The notes under the pieces were generated by a model. The model did no database searches. It was not told the origin of the DNA and was given only the letters and a program-made list of their open reading frames with translations. Both the position numbers and the translations under genes were made by a program. Positions 1 through 5,831 of a stretch of 7,698 nucleotides of DNA are shown one piece after another. The DNA lies in NCBI GenBank assembly GCA_003354225.1, contig PIVH01000129.1, positions 1 to 7,698 of the forward strand, written 5' to 3'. Numbering within the stretch: the first letter of the stretch is position 1; each line of letters starts with the position of its first letter. This stretch comes from Globobulimina sp. Lineage: Eukaryota; Foraminifera; Rotaliida.

Positions 1-456
1 AAATTTGTATACTATTTGTATACCGAAATTTGTATACTATTTGTATACCGAAATTTGTATACTATTTGTATACCGAAATTTGTATATTATTTGTATACCG
101 AAATTTGTATACAGAAATTTGTATATTATTTGTATACCGAAATTTGTATACTATTTGTATACCGAAATTTGTATACTATTTGTATACCGAAATTTGTATA
201 TTATTTGTATACCGAAATTTGTATATTATTTGTATACCGAAATTTGTATACAGAAATTTGTATACAGAAATTTGTATATTATTTGTATACCGAAATTTGT
301 ATACTATTTATATACCGAAATTTGTATACTATTTGTATACCGAAATTTGTATATTATTTGTATACCGAAATTTGTATACAGAAATTTGTATATTATTTTT
401 ATACTGAAATTTGTATACTATTTGTATACCGAAATTTGTATATTATTTGTATACCT
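1..456. repeat. AT-rich minisatellite, 25-bp unit with 14-bp short units
   Basis: The block divides exactly into sixteen 25-bp units and four 14-bp units (16x25 + 4x14 = 456). The 25-bp unit begins AAATTTGTATAC and contains a second GTATAC 17 bases after the first. The 14-bp unit AAATTTGTATACAG starts at 101, 240, 254 and 368. The 25-mers fall into two equal classes that read ACTA or ATTA after GTAT, eight of each. GTATAC and AAATTT are both palindromic, so the array could fold into small hairpins. All three plus-strand frames are open across it, but only because a 25-bp unit shifts frame at every copy and has no stop in any frame. It is not coding. The array runs off the left edge and ends at ACCTAAAG. 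Confidence 0.97.
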
Positions 457-530
457 AAAGATTTAATTTAGTCACCAAAAATGTTTCGATAAGGGTAAAA
501 TATTTTACAATTCTCAACAATTAAAAATAT

Positions 531-655
531 GCAACCCTGCCCTCCTGCACCGGCCCTCTTGCTCTGGATCTTCTTGCCTCTTTCACCAGGGGCACTGCAT
601 CTTGTAATCTTGCCTCTGGGTCTATCGACCCGCCATGCAACTCTGTTGCCCCCCT
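531..655. other. GC-rich island in the 5' leader
   Basis: About 125 bases are clearly more than half G+C, inside DNA that is otherwise about one quarter G+C. Three frames cross the patch. On the plus strand an ATG at 529 opens a 53-codon frame. Also on the plus strand, the ORF1 frame stays open upstream of 684 back to a stop at 522, without an ATG. On the minus strand an ATG at 659-661 opens a 46-codon frame ending at a stop at 521-523. The minus-strand reading is rich in Ala (GCA), Arg (AGA) and Glu (GAG) and looks the most protein-like. It could be a captured fragment, another repeat inserted in the leader, or a structured leader. I do not recognise it. Confidence 0.5.
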
Positions 656-683
656 ATACATTGATAATAATAATCCCTTTCAA

Positions 684-1688
684 ATGTTAATAAATGACAA
701 CGAAGAAAATTTCAATAATTTCATATCATCTTTAAAAGCAGAATCAAATAAAATGGATAATGTTAAGACATATAGTTCTCAGGTAAATATCGGCTCGGTT
801 TTATCGGCAATTATTGCAAATATCGCAATTTTTAATTTTGATATAAATACTCCCGCAAATAAGCATGGTACAATTAAAGCATATATTAAATATATTGGAC
901 ATTTAGATAATGAAAAATTTAACCGGTTATACCCAAAAATGTTAAATTCTGTGATGAATAATTTAATTCAAACCTGTATAATTGACAAAAATAGAAACAT
1001 ATTAAACTTAAATAAATATATTACCACCTTAACAAACAGACAAATTCCAACTGGATTAATTCAGAATAATTCTCCCTCCACAAATTCCAACACGATTTCC
1101 AACAATTTTGAACCTCCCCGAAAAAGAAGGAAATTAAATAATTCTCAACAAAGTAACACGAATCAACAGTTTGCACCTAATTTCCCCACAAATTATACAA
1201 ATAATACAGCACGAAATTCACAGCAAAGGCCCCTAAATCCCCTCACAAACAATTCGCAAACAGCGCTAATTCCATATAACCATCATCCAAATTATCAAAA
1301 TAATGCTGTTAATACAAGAAAAGTAAATCCTCAGCCCATTACAGCAGCAGATTTAGCCACGTTACGTGATGATATGACACGTGAATTCCAACAAAAATTC
1401 GAAGAAAATAAACGTTTACAAAATAGAATTAATTATAACAATAAACCAAAATTTGACTACAATAATGATGATCCAAATACTGTCGAATGCCTCGAATCTG
1501 TAAACACAAACAAAATCACAGGATTTATAATTGACAAACAAAAAAAACAAGATCCCATTGTCGTAATGGTAGACCAAGTCGTTGCAAAACAAAAAAACAA
1601 AACAATTACCAAATTAAATAATTTATTAAATACTAAATATACCCCATCGGATGTTTTAACAGATGTTTTAACAGAATTAGAAAGTTAA
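684..1688 (+). CDS. ORF1, Gag-like nucleic-acid-binding protein
   Basis: A 334-residue frame starts at an ATG at 684, and position in the element suggests a Gag-type structural protein. I see no named domain. Residues 1-125 look helical and globular. Residues 125-215 are Asn/Gln/Pro-rich low complexity and contain the basic stretch PPRKRRKL (144-151), a classic monopartite nuclear-localisation type. Nuclear entry would suit an element that integrates by recombinase. Residues about 220-250 are charged and could form a coiled coil. The C-terminus carries a perfect 12-bp tandem duplication (1650-1673) giving DVLTDVLTE. The frame also stays open upstream to 525 through the GC-rich island, so a spliced or non-ATG longer N-terminus is possible. 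The TAA stop is preceded by a possible splice donor, GAAA|GTTAAT, at 1683/1684. Confidence 0.75.
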   Translation: MLINDNEENFNNFISSLKAESNKMDNVKTYSSQVNIGSVLSAIIANIAIFNFDINTPANKHGTIKAYIKYIGHLDNEKFNRLYPKMLNSVMNNLIQTCIIDKNRNILNLNKYITTLTNRQIPTGLIQNNSPSTNSNTISNNFEPPRKRRKLNNSQQSNTNQQFAPNFPTNYTNNTARNSQQRPLNPLTNNSQTALIPYNHHPNYQNNAVNTRKVNPQPITAADLATLRDDMTREFQQKFEENKRLQNRINYNNKPKFDYNNDDPNTVECLESVNTNKITGFIIDKQKKQDPIVVMVDQVVAKQKNKTITKLNNLLNTKYTPSDVLTDVLTELES

Positions 1689-1949
1689 TACCTTTATATT
1701 TCTATTTCTCTCAAATTTTATAATGTTTGCAATGACTTTGGTATAATTTTTAATTGTTTCTGGCGCTTAGTCTGTGACTTTAAATCACTTCTTACGATTG
1801 ATACTTTTATTAAATTCACCACCGATTATTAATCTCATTTATATTATACAACAACCGCAATACTTCCATGTTTACAATGTGTTTCTGTTAGTTTTGTGAA
1901 TCTTGCTTTAAAATTTCTAAATGCTGTAGTCAAATATTACTTTATTTAG
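1684..1949 (+). other. Non-coding spacer between ORF1 and ORF2, possible intron
   Basis: This is AT-rich spacer with no gene. GAAA|GTTAAT at 1683/1684 and TTTATTTAG at 1941-1949 would splice the ORF1 frame to the ORF2 frame in matching phase (one base, then two), removing 266 bases and both the ORF1 stop and the missing ORF2 start. The donor is a weak consensus and no clear branch site is seen. An alternative acceptor, TTTCTGTTAG, ends at 1891, and the ORF2 frame opens directly after it. The spacer holds two copies of ATGTTT(G/A)CAATG (1723-1734 and 1868-1879). Confidence 0.3.
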
Positions 1950-3001
1950 ATGGCAATTTTAATTTGGCAAATATAATTAAATTATATTCACCGACAAATT
2001 CTTCCAAAATAAAAACCATAATAACAAAAAATGATAAATTTGCTGTCAAAATTGAATTAATTTTATTTTTCAGTGGATTTGTATCGGATGACTTTACTGT
2101 TTATGATCTTTATTATAAAATATTTAAATATTTGGATCCTAAAATTAAAAATATTGATCATTTTTCAGTCTCAAAAGAGTTAAAATCGCTATTTAAAAAC
2201 AAATGGAATGCATTCAATATGAATCTTTTTATCATTTCATTTATCAAATTGATCTCCGACAGTTTAAGCCTATTAATACCAACCGATAAAGATCTACAAT
2301 TATTGTTTCGTACTATTCGTATATTTTGTATGTATAAAATGTTCGATTTAACAAAATATGCCGAATTATTAATACCATTAATTAAAAATGACCGAATATC
2401 AGCTCCAACATTATTTGCTTGGATAAACAAAGGAATTAAGCATGCTTTGGACAGAAATAATTCTTTTTATATTACATTCTCTTCAAATATTATGCAATCT
2501 CAATTAACAATGAATAATAAATCATCATTAGACCAATTATTGTCGTCCACATTTTTATTTTATGATAAATCTGAATTTTATGAGAAATCCGATAATGTTT
2601 TAAATATATTACAAAATGCGTTGATTTTAGATAAGTTAAATGCAGGTATTTCCCCTAAATCCGGTGCCTTTTATGATAAACAGGTAAAAAATACAAATAA
2701 TTATAATAAAACATGGTCAAATTACAAACCAAATAAACCGAACATTAATAAACCAAATAATAATCCAAATAACATTAAAAATGAACCTCCGAAAAAGAAC
2801 CGCAATTTAAATCCAAAAGCAGCTGAAAAAGTAATCCAAAATTTATTATCAAAAACAGGCACTTCATTTTCATTAAACAGCAAATATTGTTGCTTTTATA
2901 ATGCATATAATTATTGCCGATTAGGCGAAAAATGTCCAAGATCGCATATTTGTATTATTGATAATAAAAATCATCCATTAATGAAATGTGACAAAATTTA
3001 G
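1892..3001 (+). CDS. ORF2, Gag-like protein with CCCH zinc knuckle
   Basis: The frame is open from 1892 to the TAG at 2999-3001 and has no ATG near its front. The first in-frame Met codon falls 85 codons after the TTG at 1964, inside an apparently structured region. Numbered from that TTG, residues 1-235 look helical and 240-285 are Asn/Lys/Pro-rich and basic. Residues 309-342 hold a zinc knuckle: C310-x7-C318-x5-C324-x3-H328, an exact CCCH spacing. It is followed by C330, H337 and C342 in an HPLMKC context. DIRS/Ngaro elements usually carry this CCCH plus C..H..C tail immediately ahead of RT, where it is expected to bind the element's RNA. Here the second Cys of the tail's C..C pair is replaced (CIID). 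The lack of a start suggests that ORF2 is expressed by splicing, or is part of a longer Gag or Gag-Pol. Confidence 0.75.
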   Translation, partial: FCESCFKISKCCSQILLYLDGNFNLANIIKLYSPTNSSKIKTIITKNDKFAVKIELILFFSGFVSDDFTVYDLYYKIFKYLDPKIKNIDHFSVSKELKSLFKNKWNAFNMNLFIISFIKLISDSLSLLIPTDKDLQLLFRTIRIFCMYKMFDLTKYAELLIPLIKNDRISAPTLFAWINKGIKHALDRNNSFYITFSSNIMQSQLTMNNKSSLDQLLSSTFLFYDKSEFYEKSDNVLNILQNALILDKLNAGISPKSGAFYDKQVKNTNNYNKTWSNYKPNKPNINKPNNNPNNIKNEPPKKNRNLNPKAAEKVIQNLLSKTGTSFSLNSKYCCFYNAYNYCRLGEKCPRSHICIIDNKNHPLMKCDKI

Positions 3002-3307
3002 CCAATTATATCATTTATATGAATATTCATTGATATCTTTATAAAAATTCTTAATATTTGCTCTACATTTTTATTTATCTAATTATGAATGGATAATATT
3101 AAAGATTATTACTAAAATATTAATTGTCTTATTCTAAATTAATTTTTCCAACATTTTTTCAATTTTTTTCCTACATTTTTTGTTATTTAAATTTCTATCA
3201 TTAATTTTAAAAATTTGTTAATATTAATATTTATGTTAATATTACTTTGTTTGTTGTATAAAATGTTTGTGAGTCAATAATATCTACTCTGTACATACTA
3301 ATCTCAG
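2988..3307 (+). other. Non-coding spacer between ORF2 and RT, possible intron
   Basis: This is very AT-rich, T-run-rich DNA with no gene. AAAT|GTGACA at 2987/2988 and the acceptor ending at 3307 would join the ORF2 and RT frames in phase, removing 320 bases and the ORF2 stop. A consensus-like donor, GTGAGT, also sits at 3269-3274. It would give a 39-base intron to the same acceptor, but no in-frame ATG precedes it. Neither choice can be proved from DNA alone. Confidence 0.3.
3296..3307 (+). promoter_or_regulatory. Candidate branch site and 3' splice site before RT
   Basis: TACTAAT at 3296-3302 matches the fungal/protist branch-site consensus, and CAG at 3305-3307 follows it immediately. The RT frame continues from 3308 with two bases completing a split codon. 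The branch-to-acceptor distance is very short, which is unusual outside some compact-intron eukaryotes. Confidence 0.35.
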
Positions 3308-4746
3308 TGATCGATCCCGTAATATCTGAAAAAGTAAAAAATTTACAAACATTACACGCCGAAGGCTATAAAAACAAACATCATTTCAACATAAATGCAT
3401 TTAGAAAATACCTTAAATTGAAACAAAATGGGAACTTAGAAATCCATTTCATCGAAAATTGCTTCCCTTTATGGAAATCCTTCCATAATAAAAGCTGGGA
3501 ACCTTCGAACCTCTCAACAAAAATTAATAATTTAGTATGTACTAAAAATGATATTATTGCATTTATTGATAAAATATCTGAGGAGTGCCAATTAGGCCAA
3601 ATTGAGCCTATCAATTACGACCCAAAATATATATTAATGATCTTTGGAACACCAAAAAAAGATGAATTTGGTTTATATACTAAAACGAGAGTAATACGTA
3701 ATGGCTCATTTCATGCATCCGGCAAAACAGCAATAAATCAATGGATTCGTAAAGAAAAATGTAATATGCGGGACCTCCCTAATTTGAAAACATACACCAA
3801 ATTACTTATAAATAATGAATATATGTCCTTGCGTGACTTGGCAGACTTCTTCAGACAAATAAAACTGCCTGAAAGTGACGCGGATTTCGTTGGATATTCT
3901 TTATTTGGCCTACGATTTAGAGATCGTAGCCAACCGTATGGTGTATCCTCAGCACCCGGCAATTCCCAATACTTCTCAACAATTTTGGTTTGGATTCTGA
4001 ATAATTGTGTACTTAATAAAAAACAGCAACATTTAATAAATTCAATTTTAGTCCATATCGATGACTTTGTCATCGCCGCAAAATCCAAAACCGACTGCCG
4101 TTTATTAACAAATTTATTCGATAACTTATTACGCGAATTAAAAGTAAAAATCTCTGAGCATAAATCTGTAGATTGTGTAAGGAAAGGAGTTATTTACGGT
4201 ATTTATTGGAATTTGGCAAATAAAACACTCAAAATACCTGATTTAGCCTTAAAACAACTTAAATATTTTATCTCTTTAGTCATAAAATACAGAATTGCAA
4301 CGGGCCGCGCTTTGGAATCATTAACTGGCAAAATAATGCATTGGAGCCAGTTAAACAAAGCCACAAAAGCCTTAGCATACAGATCATTGGCTTATATTCA
4401 TAAAAATATACGTAATGGCCGCTTAAATAAAACAGATTGCATAATATTACCCATTTCTGTTATCAATGATTTACGTTTTTGGCTTAAATGGATTGATAAT
4501 ATTAAAATTGTGTCAATGTATACAATCTTAAACAATCCATCGATAAATGTGTTTGCTGCAACTGATGCGTGCAAATTTGGTGCAGGCTATGTCATTGATT
4601 CTTTATTTGCAAAATATAAATTCAATAAAAAGGATTTAAACCTCTCCATTAATCAAAAGGAGGCTCACTGTGTCCTAACACTCATCGAATCACATAAACG
4701 TTTATTAAATTGTATATTGATAATGCATCATGTTATTATTCAATGA
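3307..4746 (+). CDS. Reverse transcriptase and first half of RNase H
   Basis: This frame codes for the polymerase that copies the element RNA to DNA. The GTG at 3307 is only the first base triplet of the uninterrupted frame. The frame is open back to 3262, and its first in-frame ATG lies at residue 111, inside the RT domain. Numbered from 3307: fingers about 95-140 (TRVIRNG at 127-133), motif A with catalytic D177 in DLADFFRQI, motif B QPYGVSSAPG at 209-218, motif C HIDDF with catalytic D252 and D253, and a thumb to about 400. RNase H then starts, with D420 in AATDACKFGAG and E452 in INQKEAH. The frame stops at 4744-4746 before the third RNase H acidic residue, which lies in the other frame from about 4708. 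This points to a one-base deletion, a -1 programmed shift or a sequence error. The order and motifs are those of DIRS-order elements. Confidence 0.92.
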   Translation: MIDPVISEKVKNLQTLHAEGYKNKHHFNINAFRKYLKLKQNGNLEIHFIENCFPLWKSFHNKSWEPSNLSTKINNLVCTKNDIIAFIDKISEECQLGQIEPINYDPKYILMIFGTPKKDEFGLYTKTRVIRNGSFHASGKTAINQWIRKEKCNMRDLPNLKTYTKLLINNEYMSLRDLADFFRQIKLPESDADFVGYSLFGLRFRDRSQPYGVSSAPGNSQYFSTILVWILNNCVLNKKQQHLINSILVHIDDFVIAAKSKTDCRLLTNLFDNLLRELKVKISEHKSVDCVRKGVIYGIYWNLANKTLKIPDLALKQLKYFISLVIKYRIATGRALESLTGKIMHWSQLNKATKALAYRSLAYIHKNIRNGRLNKTDCIILPISVINDLRFWLKWIDNIKIVSMYTILNNPSINVFAATDACKFGAGYVIDSLFAKYKFNKKDLNLSINQKEAHCVLTLIESHKRLLNCILIMHHVIIQ

Positions 4747-5096
4747 TTAGAAAATGGTCGACGTCGTATAATATGATGATATTCGTATTTGAATTATGTT
4801 TATTAATGATAAAATACAAAATTTATATCCATTTTGTATGGCTACCATCAGCCTTTAATTTTTTACCAGATCGATTGTCTAGATTTAAAATGACGGAATT
4901 CCATGAATTATGTACCAATTTTAATCTAAATTTAGTTGAAACCACATATGATTATTTTGGCAGATATCAATTTGCCAATAATCCCTTAATGAATTATGAA
5001 AATGACATGGATGAATATGCAAAATTCATTAAATGGCTAAAACAACCATTAAATGTCAGAGCTGTCTCGCCATATAAATGTTATATGAAAATATGA
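4710..5096 (+). CDS. Second half of RNase H, shifted frame, and C-terminal tail
   Basis: This continues the RT-RNase H polyprotein one frame back from the upstream part. It is listed from the TTG at 4710, though that is not a likely true start, and the frame is open from 4698. YIDN supplies the third RNase H acidic residue (Asp at residue 4). HFVWLPSAFNFLPDRLSR (41-58) supplies the closing His/Asp motif seen in retroelement RNase H. Both halves together therefore hold all four acidic residues, so the domain was intact recently. The two frames overlap by 37 bases. The roughly 70 residues after the RNase H motif match no domain I know. A possible donor, AAAT|GTTATA, lies at 5079/5080 in the last few codons, before the TGA. 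Confidence 0.85.
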   Translation: MYIDNASCYYSMIRKWSTSYNMMIFVFELCLLMIKYKIYIHFVWLPSAFNFLPDRLSRFKMTEFHELCTNFNLNLVETTYDYFGRYQFANNPLMNYENDMDEYAKFIKWLKQPLNVRAVSPYKCYMKI

Positions 5097-5146
5097 TTAT
5101 AAACTCATTTCCAGTCTAATTTGCCCATTTTACGAGTGATTCAAGT

Positions 5147-5172
5147 TTAGCATTCCCAAAAATGCTCTCTTT
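5147..5172. repeat. Palindromic direct repeat, copy 1
   Basis: The core AGCATT CCCAAA AATGCT is an inverted repeat of 6 bp around a 6-base centre. It recurs at 5427-5452 in the same orientation with about two differences over 26 bases. Two short inverted arms around a 6-base centre resemble, in layout only, a tyrosine-recombinase core site. They could equally be a small RNA hairpin. Confidence 0.7.
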
Positions 5173-5426
5173 AATATGTAAATTATATTATTATTTATAT
5201 AATGCTTCTGTATAAATTCGTATAAATAATGATTAAATTATTAGTTTTAATGTATTTACTATCACTTAAATCGCTAAAATCAAATTAAATTTGTGTTATT
5301 CGCATCAATCTAATAATTATGCATTGTATAATATGTTCAATTTAAATTTCTATCGATTCAATTTATATTAAAATGCCTTGACAAAATATAACTTGCCGTT
5401 TAATATAATGTTTCTAAAAAGACATA

Positions 5427-5452
5427 TTAGCATTCCCTAAAATGCTCTTTTT
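5427..5452. repeat. Palindromic direct repeat, copy 2
   Basis: This is the second copy, 280 bases after the first. It keeps both arms (AGCATT and AATGCT) and changes the centre to CCCTAA. Keeping the arms while the centre varies suggests that the paired shape matters. Confidence 0.7.
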
Positions 5453-5504
5453 GTCTCTTGATATTCTAAATTTACAAATTTTAATATTAATATTCAATAT
5501 TTAA

Positions 5505-5615
5505 ATGTTTACAATGGCCTCCTCAGACCGCTCAGAATTCAATGGAATTCGACTTAATATGCTCTATTTCTGTTTATCTGAGCTCGTGTCACGTTCCCCT
5601 GATGAAGGAAACTAA
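5505..5615 (+). CDS. Possible 36-residue small ORF
   Basis: The frame runs from ATG at 5505 (a second ATG at 5514 in the context ACAATGG) to TAA at 5613-5615. Its composition is mixed and protein-like (SSDRSEF, LSELVSRSPDEGN), and its GC is higher than the flanks. Two explanations look possible. It may be the first exon or leader peptide ahead of the recombinase, or a chance frame in a more GC-rich patch. No family is recognised. Confidence 0.2.
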   Translation: MFTMASSDRSEFNGIRLNMLYFCLSELVSRSPDEGN

Positions 5616-5670
5616 AGTGACTAAAACTGTTTTCGAGCTAAATTTTAAAATATACTTCGAAACTTTAGTG
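5581..5670 (+). other. Possible structured RNA segment
   Basis: Nested complementary pairs are visible: AGCTCG (5581-5586) with CGAGCT (5634-5639), GTCAC (5588-5592) with GTGAC (5617-5621), and TTCC with GGAA inside. A competing pair is ACTAAAGT (5611-5618) with ACTTTAGT (5662-5669). The loop contains CTGATGA followed by GAAAC, which recalls a hammerhead core, but there is no room for helix II. The role is unknown. Confidence 0.25.
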
Positions 5671-5769
5671 AAACCCTACAAGCTTTAAACAATTACATTT
5701 TTAATATTGTCTTTTGTTAATCGTTCTGGGCATTATTGTTTATCATTTTTGTCTTATAATTTGTGTGAA

Positions 5770-5809
5770 TTTTTTGCAAACAATCAATACTTTTTTGCAA
5801 ACAATCAAT
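5770..5809. repeat. 19-bp tandem duplication before the recombinase
   Basis: TTTTTTGCAAACAATCAAT occurs at 5770-5788 and, identically, at 5791-5809, two bases apart (period 21). It sits just before the recombinase frame opens. It could be a slippage duplication or a duplicated regulatory or splicing element. Period 21 keeps the frame unchanged. Confidence 0.9.
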
Positions 5810-5831
5810 TTTTAAATTTAAATTATTTTGT

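Larger units (their letters stand above)
5097..5831 (+). other. Long non-coding spacer between RNase H and recombinase
   Basis: About 735 bases contain no gene of convincing length on either strand. DIRS1-like elements keep a methyltransferase domain around here, but I see no trace of one. Contents: two copies of a palindromic motif (5147-5172, 5427-5452), a 10-bp inverted repeat ATTATTTATA / TATAAATAAT (5190-5199, 5221-5230), a 36-codon frame (5505-5615), a locally more GC-rich folded stretch (5581-5670) and a 19-bp tandem duplication (5770-5809). It could be a 762-base intron if the donor at 5080 and the acceptor at 5841 are used. Confidence 0.6.

Noticed and set aside
1-456. CRISPR-like array.
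   Set aside because: Units are contiguous with no unique spacers, and the context is eukaryotic.
5-471. Three long overlapping plus-strand frames rich in Tyr, Ile and Phe.
   Set aside because: They are the same minisatellite read in rotating frames; the 25-bp period and stop-free unit explain all three.
2158-2430. Minus-strand frame inside ORF2.
   Set aside because: It is a shadow of the plus-strand gene with no features of its own; the same applies to the minus frames inside RT (3381-3614, 3738-4088) and the recombinase (5881-6387).
5600-5613. Hammerhead ribozyme (CTGATGA followed by GAAAC).
   Set aside because: Only two bases separate the boxes, so helix II cannot form, and no cleavage-site strand fits helices I and III.
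5097-5831. Degenerate methyltransferase domain as in DIRS1-like elements.
   Set aside because: No frame of useful length or recognisable motif was found in the spacer.
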